59,708 nucleotides of DNA from Oscillospiraceae bacterium (GCA_017829005.1 JAGAJF010000101.1:1-59708), one strand, 5' to 3'; positions 1 to 8,812 are shown, numbered from the stretch's first letter. Translations and numbers: made by a program. Notes: generated by a model not told the origin, from the sequence alone.

Positions 1-16
1 CGTTTTCGTCGCTCAT
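1..16 (-). CDS. start of next flagellar gene (likely fliY/fliN), cut by window edge
   Basis: Only the first five codons (Met-Ser-Asp-Glu-Asn) are present, starting with an ATG at 14-16. A GAGG ribosome binding site sits inside the end of the gene upstream, four bases away. In Firmicute flagellar operons the gene after fliM is usually the C-ring switch gene fliY or fliN, so this is inferred from position only. Confidence 0.45.
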
Positions 17-20
17 TATT

Positions 21-1028
21 TTACCTCAATTCTTTGTATATATTATCAATTTTAACAGCCTTTTTGTTGCCCATAATTCCCAGCTTGCCGTCGTACCAGA
101 CGTTTCCGCCGATCTTCAGCTCCACATTCCGGGTAATGGGAACGTTAAGGGGTATTATATCGTCCACCTGCAAAGTGAGGATATCGTAAAGATCCACCTG
201 AGTGTCACAGAGGATAGCTTTAACGTCAATATCCGTGTCACTGAGAGCGCTCATGATATTGCGGCGCCTTTCCTGATCCTTTTTGGGATCCTGCCTCTGA
301 GTGGGTCTTGCCCATCTGTCGCCAAACTTGTTCATAATGGACTCAAGGTTCATAGCGGGGATACAGAAGGACATAATATTTTTTACGTCCTTTATCTCAA
401 TTTCCAGAGACACGAGGATAATTACCTCGTCGGGGGGAATGGACTGCATTACACGGGAGTTTGTCTCAACTGCGGTCATTACGGGGTCCATATCTATGTA
501 CTGTGACCAGGCGCTTTTCAGAGACTGCGCCATTTTTTCCATAATGCCCTGCATAAGGGCTATCTCGATCTCGGTAAAGTCACGGTTAACTTCGGTATAT
601 GTTCCGAGACCGCCCATCAGTCTGTCGATTATGGTGAAGGTTATGGGATTTGATATCTGCATAATGCAGTTTGTTTCCATAACGTCCTCGTCGTGAACGC
701 CCATATTTATGAGGGACATCATAACGTAGTCGGGGAGAGCGTTATTGAACTCGTAATACCGCTGTTCCTCTATCTGCATTACTTCCACCTTGCAGTAAAG
801 TCTCATAAGACCTGTAAGGTAGGAGGACAAAACTCGGGAATAATTCTCGAAAATACTGTCGATGACTTTTAGCTGCTCCTTGGTGAATTTCTTAGGGGTT
901 TTAAAGTCATAATTCTTTATTTTTTTGTCCGAGCTCTGCTCCTCGATCTCCTCGAAAGCCTTTGAGCCCTGGGTATTAAAGCTGTTCAGCAGCTCGTCTA
1001 TCTGTTTCTGAGACAGAACGTCAGCCAA
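21..1028 (-). CDS. fliM: flagellar motor switch protein FliM
   Basis: FliM forms the middle of the C-ring with FliG and FliN/FliY and binds phosphorylated CheY to switch rotation. The N-terminus ADVLSQKQIDELL is the conserved CheY-binding peptide; the CheC/CheX-like middle domain (about residues 40-225) and the SpoA-type C-terminal domain (about 250-330) follow. A longer reading starts at an ATG at 1043, but the TTG at 1026-1028 is preferred: it is preceded by AAGGTG at the right distance and gives the family's usual Met-Ala-Asp-Val-Leu-Ser-Gln start. The protein is 335 residues, normal for the family. It follows motB with a 45-base gap; fliL, which usually lies here, is missing. Confidence 0.93.
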   Translation of the reverse strand: MADVLSQKQIDELLNSFNTQGSKAFEEIEEQSSDKKIKNYDFKTPKKFTKEQLKVIDSIFENYSRVLSSYLTGLMRLYCKVEVMQIEEQRYYEFNNALPDYVMMSLINMGVHDEDVMETNCIMQISNPITFTIIDRLMGGLGTYTEVNRDFTEIEIALMQGIMEKMAQSLKSAWSQYIDMDPVMTAVETNSRVMQSIPPDEVIILVSLEIEIKDVKNIMSFCIPAMNLESIMNKFGDRWARPTQRQDPKKDQERRRNIMSALSDTDIDVKAILCDTQVDLYDILTLQVDDIIPLNVPITRNVELKIGGNVWYDGKLGIMGNKKAVKIDNIYKELR

Positions 1029-1073
1029 TATTTTCACCTTCATTCATAGGGAATTGTCTTATATATATAGTCA

Positions 1074-2021
1074 TTATTCGGTGTCGGAGACTGTGACCTC
1101 GGGAGGATTTTTTTTCATCTCGTTGAGACGGTCGTTCTTGGAGGAATAGTTTCCGTTGTTCTGAGTAGGGGGAGCGGAAGAAGTTTCTGCCGCAGTACCC
1201 TGACTGTCCTCGGAAACAGTACCGTCAGCGTCGGAGTAGCTCACAAAGCTCTTGCCGAACTCAAGCTCCATAAGCTCCTGCATTACCGCAGGATCCTCCA
1301 TATCAATGTCGTTTCTGATAAAGACTATTTCAACTCGCCTGTTCTGGCGCTTGCCCTCTTCGGTGTCGTTGTCGCTTATGGGACGATATTTTCCGTAGCC
1401 TGCGGCGGAGAATTTATCGGGGTCGCAGCAGTCGAGGCTCAGCATATAGTTTATTACCGAGCTTGCACGTCCCGATGACAGTTCCCACTCGTTTGCCGAG
1501 GAGCTGGCGCTCTTGGCGGTGTGACCGTTTACCTTAATGGCGAAAACGTGCTTGTCAACGGCTCTGATGCCGTCGCAGATTATCTCAAGTATGTATTTTC
1601 CTTCATCGAGAAGCTCATATGAGTCTCCTGCGAAGAAAACGTTGTCTCTGAATTTCATATAAACGCCTGTGTCAGCCATTTCCACAGAGACCTGTTCCTG
1701 AAGTCCGGCACTTTCAACGGCTTCATTAAGGTACATATAGAACTCGTCGAAGTCTATCTCCTGGGAATTCTGTTCCTGTTCCTCGTCCACGTATATAGCC
1801 GAGGGGTCGTTTTCGGGATTAGGCTCGTCCACCACAACGTTTATTATCTCGCCCTTTCCTGTGGAAAATGCCTGGGCGATATACTGCCATTTTGTCTCAT
1901 CCATAGAGGACATCGAGTAAAGCAGCACGAAGAAGCACAGCAGCAGGGTAACAAGGTCACCGTAGGTATCCATCCAGTTGGCGCCGCCTCCGCCGCCTCC
2001 GCCGCTTTTTCTGTGTGCCAT
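1074..2021 (-). CDS. motB: flagellar motor stator protein MotB (PomB/MotS-like)
   Basis: Stator subunit that couples ion flow to rotation and anchors the stator to peptidoglycan. After a glycine-rich N-terminus there is one membrane segment (about residues 16-38) with the ion-binding Asp22 in the YGD motif. The C-terminal OmpA-like domain (about 110-245) has the peptidoglycan-binding pattern NGHTA...SSGRAS...GKYRP...NRRVEI. A Ser/Thr/Asn-rich tail of about 60 residues follows. The segment after Asp22, LVTLLLCFFVLLYSMSSMD, looks more like sodium-type PomB/MotS than proton-type MotB; this is a similarity judged by eye. Start ATG has a GGAGGTG site. Unusually it has its own promoter and hairpin leader in the 206-base gap after motA. 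Confidence 0.93.
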   Translation of the reverse strand: MAHRKSGGGGGGGANWMDTYGDLVTLLLCFFVLLYSMSSMDETKWQYIAQAFSTGKGEIINVVVDEPNPENDPSAIYVDEEQEQNSQEIDFDEFYMYLNEAVESAGLQEQVSVEMADTGVYMKFRDNVFFAGDSYELLDEGKYILEIICDGIRAVDKHVFAIKVNGHTAKSASSSANEWELSSGRASSVINYMLSLDCCDPDKFSAAGYGKYRPISDNDTEEGKRQNRRVEIVFIRNDIDMEDPAVMQELMELEFGKSFVSYSDADGTVSEDSQGTAAETSSAPPTQNNGNYSSKNDRLNEMKKNPPEVTVSDTE

Positions 2022-2042
2022 TTTTACACCTCCGAGGGGTAA

Positions 2043-2072
2043 GGATACTCCGCTTTCTGAGCGCAGATATCC
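2043..2072 (-). other. leader hairpin before motB
   Basis: A 30-base imperfect inverted repeat begins and ends with GGATA/TATCC and has inner arms CTGCGCT/AGCGGAG with one mismatch. It lies just before the GGAGGTG ribosome binding site of motB and within the transcript expected from the promoter at about 2090. It could protect the 5' end or tune motB translation; function is not shown. Confidence 0.5.
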
Positions 2073-2084
2073 CTATCTGAATAT

Positions 2085-2093
2085 ATTATAACA
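2085..2093 (-). promoter_or_regulatory. extended -10 promoter for motB
   Basis: On the minus strand TGT-TATAAT gives a perfect extended -10 element about 65 bases before motB. No good -35 was found at 16-18 bases, as is common for extended -10 promoters. It would let motB-fliM be transcribed separately from the main flagellar operon. Confidence 0.5.
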
Positions 2094-2227
2094 TATTTCT
2101 TTAAAAATCTCTACTGCAATTCACAATATATTTACGAAATAAGATTAAAACTTTTTCGTAAAACTTTGTCTATTTTGTACATTATGCACAAGAGAGCAAT
2201 GTTTTGCGTAAATTACTTAGATTATGC

Positions 2228-3007
2228 TCATGCCTTGCCCTTGGGTTTAGTGTTCATAGGGAGCATCATTCTGAGCTTTTCCTCAACATATCTGGGGTTT
2301 GCGCCCGAGATAATGGCAAGGGTACCTTCTTCGACTATCTGTAAACACAGCACCTCTCTGTTATGGAGATACTGGAGCTGATTTCCGATAGGAGTAAAAA
2401 TAACGTGGGCAAGAATGCTTCCGTAGAATGTGGTAACGAGAGCCGTTGCCATAGAGCTTCCAAGACCGGCAGCGGAGTTAGGGTCGGTAGGGTCCATTAG
2501 TCTGAGCATACCGATAAGACCGCAGAGGGTGCCGACCATACCGAAAGCGGGGGCAACGCCTGCAGCACGGTTGAAGATAGCGATATTCTGGTCGTGTCTG
2601 TCGCAGAGGAAGTTAATGGAGTCGTCGAGCATAGACTTTACCTTGTCCGAGTCATTAGCGTCAACGATGAGCATAAGAGCAGACTTCATAAATGTATCGG
2701 TGCAGGCGTTTGCCTGTTCCTCAAGGGCAAGGATACCCTTCTGACGGGCGGTCTTGCAGTAATTCACCATCTGCTCTATGTAACTATCGGGGTCATACTT
2801 TGGGCTGAGTATGGCAAGCTTTAAGAGCTTGCCCATATTTTTTAAGGTACTCATAGGATAGTTTGCGATGACCGCTCCTATGGTGCCTCCCACAACTATT
2901 GCAATGGAGGGAATATCTACGAACCACTCCAATTCACCGCCTGAGACCATTCCGTAAAAAGTCATTCCGACAGCGATCACAAATCCTACGATCCACGCTA
3001 TATTCAT
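2228..3007 (-). CDS. motA: flagellar motor stator protein MotA (PomA-like)
   Basis: Multi-membrane-segment stator subunit that works with MotB. At 259 residues it matches the PomA/MotP length rather than the longer E. coli MotA. Membrane segments are visible at about residues 3-22, 32-50, 148-170 and 182-205. The conserved segment GVAPAFGMVGTLCGLIGMLR contains the functionally important proline after the cytoplasmic loop, and FVDIPSIAIVVGGT is typical of the PomA-like branch. The ATG start lies about 50 bases after flbD; no strong AGGAGG is visible, only a GAAAGGAATT site. Confidence 0.93.
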   Translation of the reverse strand: MNIAWIVGFVIAVGMTFYGMVSGGELEWFVDIPSIAIVVGGTIGAVIANYPMSTLKNMGKLLKLAILSPKYDPDSYIEQMVNYCKTARQKGILALEEQANACTDTFMKSALMLIVDANDSDKVKSMLDDSINFLCDRHDQNIAIFNRAAGVAPAFGMVGTLCGLIGMLRLMDPTDPNSAAGLGSSMATALVTTFYGSILAHVIFTPIGNQLQYLHNREVLCLQIVEEGTLAIISGANPRYVEEKLRMMLPMNTKPKGKA

Positions 3008-3056
3008 AACAGCAGCAATTCCTTTCGATGAAAAAATCTATATGACAAATCCTTTT

Positions 3057-3242
3057 TTAGCGGATATTTTTTTCTTTTTCAAACTCCATAGCTTTTTGGA
3101 GTATCTCATCTACAGTTTCCTTTACGAAATACCTGTGACCGTTCTGCATAGTTACGACAGTATCGGGAGTTTCCTCTGCCGTTTCAATGAAGCTTTCGTT
3201 AATTAGCAGGGTCGTGCCGTTTACACGGGTAAGCATTATCAT
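3057..3242 (-). CDS. flbD: FlbD family flagellar protein
   Basis: A 61-residue protein of the small FlbD family, nearly always found between flgE and motA in Firmicute and spirochaete flagellar operons. The typical pattern is visible: an N-terminal LTRVNG, then a conserved ETPDTVVTMQNGHRYFVKE strand region and a charged helix at the end. No enzymatic motif is present and its molecular role is unknown. The start ATG is preceded by AAGGGG eight bases away. This is not the Caulobacter sigma-54 activator of the same name. Confidence 0.85.
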   Translation of the reverse strand: MIMLTRVNGTTLLINESFIETAEETPDTVVTMQNGHRYFVKETVDEILQKAMEFEKEKNIR

Positions 3243-3261
3243 AACATTTTCCCCTTATTTT

Positions 3262-3310
3262 TTGCACGGGCATTGCCCACAGCTGTAAAGCTGTGAGCAG
3301 CGCCCTGCAA
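3262..3310 (-). other. strong nested stem-loop between flgE and flbD
   Basis: The 49-base segment folds as nested arms TTGCA/TGCAA, GGGC/GCCC and GC-CACAGCT/AGCTGTG-GC around a TTAC loop. No U-tract follows on the minus strand (AAAAATAAGG comes next), so it is not a normal intrinsic terminator. Its place 16 bases after the hook gene stop suggests an mRNA-stabilising or processing hairpin that would raise flgE message relative to the stator genes downstream. Confidence 0.6.
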
Positions 3311-3325
3311 TATTATGCTATTAAA

Positions 3326-4882
3326 TTATCTCTTGAGATTTACAAGCTCCTCAAGCATCGAGTCGGAGGTGGTGATAATTCTTGCGTTAGCCTGATAGCC
3401 TCTCTGAGTTACGATCATATCGGAGAACTCGTTTGCCAGGTTAACGTTTGACATTTCAAGCTTTGAGGACTGTACCTCGCCTGCGCCCGAGTCGCCGGGA
3501 CGCTTGATGTTTGCCTTGCCGGAAGCGGCGCTCTGAGCGAAGGCAGTGTCGCCTATTTCGGTAAGACCCTCAACGTTGTCGAAGGTAGCAAGCTCTATAC
3601 GTGCAAGAGAACGCATCTCGCTGGCGTACTGAGCGGTGAGAACGCCGTCAGCACCGATGGTGAAGCCGTCAAGGTCGGAATACTTGAGAGCGCCGTCGGT
3701 CATATCCGCATAGATGGTGTTTCCTCTTGCGTCAGTAGCCTCATAGCTGTCGGTGATATCGTTGTAGGTGTATTCTCTGCCGCCCTCTTCCCACTGAAGA
3801 ACGCCGTCAGTTTCAGCCTGCTTGCCTGTTGCCTCGTCGATAACGGGAGTCTTGAGGGTGTAAACATGGCGCTTTGAAAGCTCGCCCTGGTCATTTATTG
3901 TGGTGTAGCACTTGTACTCGTAATAATTGCCGTTATTGTCAACGTACATACCCTTGTCAGTGTCATAAATAACGCCCTGATTATTTACAAACTTGCCGTT
4001 AACGCTGTAAAGGATATAGTCCGAACGAACCTGATACTCTGTACCGGGGGTAGGAGCGTTGTCACCGGTTCCACCTTCTCCGAGAGAATCAAGGTATGTC
4101 TGTATCATAGTCTTGTCGTCGGAGTAAACGCCCTCGGCATCAGCAGCTGCAAGACCGCCTTTATCCGCTTCAAGTGCAGGATCCATATGATAATCATATG
4201 CAATTCTCTTTGTATCGTCATAAGGGTCAACGCCCTCGAAGATAACGCCGCCCGAAGTGGTGCCGTCCTCGGCAGTTACAGGCTTGTACTTGCTTGCAAC
4301 ATCGTCATATTCGATCTGGCACTCGGGCTTGTAAGCGTCCCATACCAGGTCGTTAACGTTGATGGTGTCAAGGGCATTGGGGGTATCTGCAGGCTCCTTG
4401 TCTATCATTTCGGTAGTTGAATATGTGCCGCCGTCAATTCTCCAGGTGTTCATTGTACCAAGGATAAACTCGTTGTTTGCGTTAACGAGGTTGCCCACGG
4501 AGTCAATGCCGAAGTTGCCCATTCTGGTGTATGTAACGCTGTTTATCTGACCGTTTCTGTCAAGAGAGCCGCACATAAACAGACCGTCTCCCGCAATGGC
4601 AAGGTCAAGAGTTCTTCCGGTATTCTGGAAGCTGGACATTGACATATCCTTGTCAATGGAAGCCACCTGAACGCCATAGCCCACCTGAGAGGGGTTGTTG
4701 CCCGCATAGGTAGCACGTCCGCCTGTCTCTGTGCGCTGGTACTGATAGTAGATGTCGGAGAAGGATGTTCTTGAAGCCTTAAAGCCGTAGGTGTTGACGT
4801 TTGCGATGTTGTTACCGATAACGTCCATTCTTGTCTGGTGGGATTTAAGTCCCGAAACGCCTGAATAAAGTGATCTAACCAT
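3326..4882 (-). CDS. flgE: flagellar hook protein FlgE
   Basis: Hook subunit of 518 residues, exported and polymerised outside the cell as the universal joint. The N-terminal rod/hook/HAP motif (SLYSGVSGLKSHQTRMDVIGNNIANVN) and the C-terminal coiled region with SNVNLANEFSDMIVTQRGYQANARII are both intact. The middle 330 residues form variable outer domains rich in Asp, Gly and Tyr. There are three cysteines (near residues 103, 188 and 331), unusual for axial proteins; in spirochaetes a hook cysteine takes part in lysinoalanine cross-links, but nothing here shows that. RBS AGGAG lies before the ATG. A strong hairpin follows the stop. Confidence 0.95.
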   Translation of the reverse strand: MVRSLYSGVSGLKSHQTRMDVIGNNIANVNTYGFKASRTSFSDIYYQYQRTETGGRATYAGNNPSQVGYGVQVASIDKDMSMSSFQNTGRTLDLAIAGDGLFMCGSLDRNGQINSVTYTRMGNFGIDSVGNLVNANNEFILGTMNTWRIDGGTYSTTEMIDKEPADTPNALDTINVNDLVWDAYKPECQIEYDDVASKYKPVTAEDGTTSGGVIFEGVDPYDDTKRIAYDYHMDPALEADKGGLAAADAEGVYSDDKTMIQTYLDSLGEGGTGDNAPTPGTEYQVRSDYILYSVNGKFVNNQGVIYDTDKGMYVDNNGNYYEYKCYTTINDQGELSKRHVYTLKTPVIDEATGKQAETDGVLQWEEGGREYTYNDITDSYEATDARGNTIYADMTDGALKYSDLDGFTIGADGVLTAQYASEMRSLARIELATFDNVEGLTEIGDTAFAQSAASGKANIKRPGDSGAGEVQSSKLEMSNVNLANEFSDMIVTQRGYQANARIITTSDSMLEELVNLKR

Positions 4883-4993
4883 TTCAAAAAACTCCTATCG
4901 TTTTTATTCGTCAGAGGAATTTTCTCCGTCAATCGGTCGGGAGAATAGCTTTCCGAAAAGGTCCAAGCCGTTTTATCCTCTGAACGTGGGGGG

Positions 4994-5452
4994 TTACATA
5001 ATTACAGTTGAGTCGATGTTTGTAAAGACATTGCCCTGCATATCGTCAGCGTCAACGGCAGTAATTACCTTGTTGCTGCGGACGCTTACCACAAAAGCAG
5101 TTCTGTCCACGATAACGAGAGCGTCGTCGGAGCCTTTGCTTTCAGCAAGCTCTACGCCCTTTGAGAGCCTCTGGAGCTTTCCTCCTGTGATAACGTCGAT
5201 ATTACGCTGATTTATTCTTTCAACAGCGTGGCGGGAGAAATTCACGCCCGACATTATCTCAAGCTGTTCAGCGGTGGTGGGAGTGGCTGCATATGTATTG
5301 CCTGTGCCGCTCTGAGCCGCCATAAGGCTTTTGAGTTCTGCCGCGAAGGGACTGTCCGCTGCCTGTGCTTCGGCAGCCTTGGCAGGAGTTTCCTGTCTTG
5401 ACTGTTCAGCAGCCGCTGCGCCTCTCAGCTGCAGATATTCGTTGATAAGCAT
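4994..5452 (-). CDS. flagellar operon protein, TIGR02530 family
   Basis: A 152-residue protein of the conserved but uncharacterised family found between flgD and flgE in Firmicute flagellar operons. The diagnostic C-terminal half is clear: FSRHAVERINQRNIDV, then a DALVIVDRTAFVVSV segment and a final NKVITAVD...GNVFTNIDSTVIM. The N-terminal 60 residues are low-complexity (Ala/Gln/Glu). By position it may help hook assembly or scaffold FlgD/FlgE, but this is inference. RBS AAGGA precedes the ATG. Confidence 0.88.
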   Translation of the reverse strand: MLINEYLQLRGAAAAEQSRQETPAKAAEAQAADSPFAAELKSLMAAQSGTGNTYAATPTTAEQLEIMSGVNFSRHAVERINQRNIDVITGGKLQRLSKGVELAESKGSDDALVIVDRTAFVVSVRSNKVITAVDADDMQGNVFTNIDSTVIM

Positions 5453-5518
5453 AAATTTCAGTCCTTTCTGAGAGCCGTATCTACGGATATTTTCCCGTAT
5501 GTCAGCCCGTTTTGAAAA

Positions 5519-7135
5519 TTACTGAGCCGGTTCAGTCCTGCCGTACTGAGTTGTTGCGTGCCATACAGCGTACTCTTCAAACTTTGCCATTGCCTTCTTT
5601 TCAGCCTCGGTATATTCCTTTGCGTAGTGGCGGATAGCTGTCTCAAAAGGATCAAGCTTTCCCTGAAGGGAGCCGTCAACGATGGTGTAATCGCAGATCT
5701 CATCAAGGGTGTATTTGCCTGATGTGTAAAGATATGAGACCTGTGTGGGACCGATTATCTCAACTCTCTGTCTGCCGTCTGCAAATGTAACGACCTCACC
5801 GAGACGTCCCTTTCCGCACCAGCCGATGTCTGTAACAGCTCTGCCGCTTTCAGTGTAGCAAAGAACGGAAGAAGTGTCGATCTTTGAGTTTATTCCCGTA
5901 TTGCCGATAAATCTGATGTCAACCATTTTAGTTCCCACAGAATCAGCGAAAGCCGCTTCAACAGGATACTGATCGGCATATTTTCTTGTGCTTGAAGGCA
6001 TTTCAGCGAAATCAATTTCAGATGTGTACTGACCGAGACTTGTAGACTCTGCTTTGCTGTCGGAAACGCTGACAACTCCCGAAGTTTCTCCTTTGTCATA
6101 GGAGGAATTTCTGCTCTGAGCCTGATAAGCTGTTGTACTTTCGGTCTGTGCAGGCTTGGTCTGATAAGAATATGTGCCTGCCGCATATGAATAAGGAGCG
6201 GGGACACGGTCGCTTGAAAGACCTGATGCTGCTGCCTGTGTGTCAACATTAGCACTCATATATCTGCTCATATCGCCGAGACGGGATCTAACATCTGCGG
6301 TTTTAAGCTCAGCGTCAACGGGTGAAGTGTCATCGTCGGAGGTATCATCAAGCATTTTCATAAGAGCGTTATATGAAGCTTCCGAAGCATAAAGTGTACC
6401 CGAAGCATCACCGCGGTTCACTGCTCCTGCGGGATTTTCCTGAACTTCCGCCTCCTGAGTATTGTCGGCAGACAGCTCCTCAGAAACATTTTCGCCGTTT
6501 TCGGTGTTTCCTTCATCATCGCCGTCCTCTTCGGGCTTGATAATATTGGTGATAGAGTTCATATCGTAGGAGAACTTGTTGTCAAGTGTGACATAACCAT
6601 TGCCGCCCTTGATAATGATGCCGGTGACCTTGCCTGTAACGGTGCTGTCGCCGTCCTTGACCTCAACTGTCTGACCCACAAAGCTTCTGAGCTGGGTGTA
6701 AACCGTTCCGTCAACTACATCGGTAATGCCGTCCGTCGCATAAAGCGAGCCGTTTACAAGAACCTTGCAGCCGTCGCCTGTTACTGTAACAGACTCAACT
6801 AATCCCGTTTCGGGAGCGCCTGTGCCCGACTGAACGGTAACAGCTTTTCCGATAAGGGAAGAAGCATATGTGACCGCATTCTGTTTTGTGAGCTGTGAAA
6901 TAGCCTCCATCATAGAGTAAGAAGCCATCTGCTGGATAAATTCCGAATCGCTCATAGCGTTGTTGAAGTCCTGATTTGACATCTGGGACGTGAGAAGCTT
7001 TAAATAGCCCTCAAAATCAAGATAGCTTGAACTGTCGCTGTCTGTAACGTTGGTGTCGATCTCGTTGGTGGAATACTTTGAGTAAACCCTTCCCGCCAGA
7101 TTATCTGAGGAAAAGTCGTTTACGCTGATACCCAT
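5519..7135 (-). CDS. flgD: hook cap/assembly protein FlgD with long C-terminal extension
   Basis: The first about 110 residues are classical FlgD: FEGYLKLLTSQMSNQDFNNAMSDSEFIQQMASYSMMEAI, followed to about residue 195 by a beta-rich FlgD Ig/tudor-like region (SLIGKAVTVQSG...VTLDNKFSYDMNSITNII). The protein is 538 residues, more than twice the usual 140-250. The extension has a low-complexity linker (about 200-370, Glu/Asn/Ser/Tyr/Gln) and then a compact region (about 375-538) with three cysteines and no family that I recognise. The ATG has a GGGAGG site and overlaps the end of fliK by 16 bases. FlgD caps the growing hook and directs FlgE assembly. Confidence 0.88.
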   Translation of the reverse strand: MGISVNDFSSDNLAGRVYSKYSTNEIDTNVTDSDSSSYLDFEGYLKLLTSQMSNQDFNNAMSDSEFIQQMASYSMMEAISQLTKQNAVTYASSLIGKAVTVQSGTGAPETGLVESVTVTGDGCKVLVNGSLYATDGITDVVDGTVYTQLRSFVGQTVEVKDGDSTVTGKVTGIIIKGGNGYVTLDNKFSYDMNSITNIIKPEEDGDDEGNTENGENVSEELSADNTQEAEVQENPAGAVNRGDASGTLYASEASYNALMKMLDDTSDDDTSPVDAELKTADVRSRLGDMSRYMSANVDTQAAASGLSSDRVPAPYSYAAGTYSYQTKPAQTESTTAYQAQSRNSSYDKGETSGVVSVSDSKAESTSLGQYTSEIDFAEMPSSTRKYADQYPVEAAFADSVGTKMVDIRFIGNTGINSKIDTSSVLCYTESGRAVTDIGWCGKGRLGEVVTFADGRQRVEIIGPTQVSYLYTSGKYTLDEICDYTIVDGSLQGKLDPFETAIRHYAKEYTEAEKKAMAKFEEYAVWHATTQYGRTEPAQ

Positions 7136-8724
7136 AGTTTCGCCTCCCTGTTAAAGTTTTGTTCCGAAGCGCTTTCGTCAGCAGCTTCCGAAGCAGCGTC
7201 CGAAGTCTGTCCTTCGAAGGAAAAATGTCTGCCCGAGCCGCTCTGACCGTTCTGAGCGCCTTGGTAGAGTCCTCCGTTTCCGGAAAGTGTTCCGTCCGTA
7301 AGGCTTCCGTCCGACTCGTTTGTCACGATCTGACGTGTTACCGAAAGCTCTTTCAGAGCGATACCTCTCGAAGCAAGCGCCTCATGAAGCTCCGCAGCCT
7401 TGTTTCCGATAAGCTCTGCAGCTTCGGCTTTTTCAGCGGTGAATGTTATCTCAAATCCCTTGTCCGAACGCTTGATCCTTATCTCAACTCCACCTAAGGA
7501 TTCGGGACTAAGCTTCATAGAAAGCTCCTTTTCGGAGAAATTATCCTCGAAAATATCCTTGTAACGGTCTATCTGTCTCATTATCTGAGATGGGATATCC
7601 TCGCTCTCGGAAATGCTTTCGTCAAGGGGAATGTTCGTAACAGCACCCTTATTTTCGGTTTGTTCGGGAATTATCTCCGTGATGGTGTCAACAGGAAGCT
7701 TTTCGTGCCTGTTTATTCGTGCCATAAAGCCCTGCATACCCTGTCTTCCGAAGCCGATGTGACCGTTATCGGGTGTTTCGTAAGCGGTTTCGGGAGCTGT
7801 TTCTTTTACGGAAACATTCAGCTCGTCAGCCAGCTTTCTGCAAAAGCTTACAATATCCTCCGGTTCCGTTTCGGACAGCTTTTCGTAAGCATTACGAATA
7901 TCCTCAAAGGGTATCTCAGCAGTGCTTTCAGCCTTTTTTGCTTCCGAATTTTCAGCCTGAACGGGTAACTCGGTATCTGCCATATCCGGTATGTTCGTTT
8001 CGGGATATTCAGCTGTTTGGGTATCCGTTACCGATACAGCTTCCGCCGGAATGACCTGTTCGCTGTCTGCCTGATTTTCCTCGGAAACAGCCTGCGTGGG
8101 TACCGCCTGCACAGGACGAATGAGGTCTATTCCCTGAATGAGAACAGCTTCATCGGTAAGTTCCTGCTCGTCGGACACCTTCTTTAGGGACTTTTTCGCC
8201 GAATTTAAAACTATCCGCGAAACGATCTTTACGATATCCTCGGGAGACTTAACCGTCTGAATGTTTTCGTCCTCGGAAAAATCAGCCGCCGCATAAAGCA
8301 GCTCTGCAAAAGCCTTTTTTTCCTCGGGTGAGACATTTTTCCACAGGGAAACCGTATCCTCGGGAAGCTCGTCACCGTCATACTTGGGAAGAATGCGGGA
8401 AAGCGTCTCAATAAACGCCTTTGCGCCATTTTCCGAGAAAACCTCGGGAAGCATTGTCTCCGCATTTCCTTTAAGAGCCTCGGAGAGTATATCCGCCGCT
8501 GTCATTTCGGGCATAGCCTCAGTTTCTGTCGTTTCGGGAACAGTCTGTAGCTGAACCTGAGCCGAATTTGCCATCAGAAGCCCTAAAACATCGCCGAATG
8601 AACCGCCCTGAGTGCCGTTCTCCGCCGAAAAAGCGGTCATATCGCCCGAGCAGCCGAAGATGTTCATAGCAGACATAAGCTCGGTAGGCAGTGCCGATAT
8701 TGTCGGCATTGCAATTTCGCCCAT
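7120..8724 (-). CDS. fliK: flagellar hook-length control protein FliK
   Basis: A 534-residue protein with a long acidic, low-complexity body and a C-terminal FliK_C-type domain (about residues 385-485) showing EKELSMKLSPESLGGVEIRI and later ELHEALASRGIALKELSV. FliK measures hook length as it is exported and switches the export gate to late substrates by contacting FlhB. The Glu/Ser/Ala-rich body fits the family's molecular-ruler role. The ATG at 8722-8724 is chosen over a TTG seven codons upstream because a full AAAGGAGG lies nine bases before it. Identification rests on the C-terminal pattern and position between fliJ and flgD. Confidence 0.85.
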   Translation of the reverse strand: MGEIAMPTISALPTELMSAMNIFGCSGDMTAFSAENGTQGGSFGDVLGLLMANSAQVQLQTVPETTETEAMPEMTAADILSEALKGNAETMLPEVFSENGAKAFIETLSRILPKYDGDELPEDTVSLWKNVSPEEKKAFAELLYAAADFSEDENIQTVKSPEDIVKIVSRIVLNSAKKSLKKVSDEQELTDEAVLIQGIDLIRPVQAVPTQAVSEENQADSEQVIPAEAVSVTDTQTAEYPETNIPDMADTELPVQAENSEAKKAESTAEIPFEDIRNAYEKLSETEPEDIVSFCRKLADELNVSVKETAPETAYETPDNGHIGFGRQGMQGFMARINRHEKLPVDTITEIIPEQTENKGAVTNIPLDESISESEDIPSQIMRQIDRYKDIFEDNFSEKELSMKLSPESLGGVEIRIKRSDKGFEITFTAEKAEAAELIGNKAAELHEALASRGIALKELSVTRQIVTNESDGSLTDGTLSGNGGLYQGAQNGQSGSGRHFSFEGQTSDAASEAADESASEQNFNREAKLWVSA

Positions 8725-8812
8725 TTCTATCAAACCTCCTTTCAAAGTAAAATGTATATGTCAAACGCCTGCCGCCGTGCAGAAGAAAACGGCGATATGC
8801 ATTGTGACCTCA

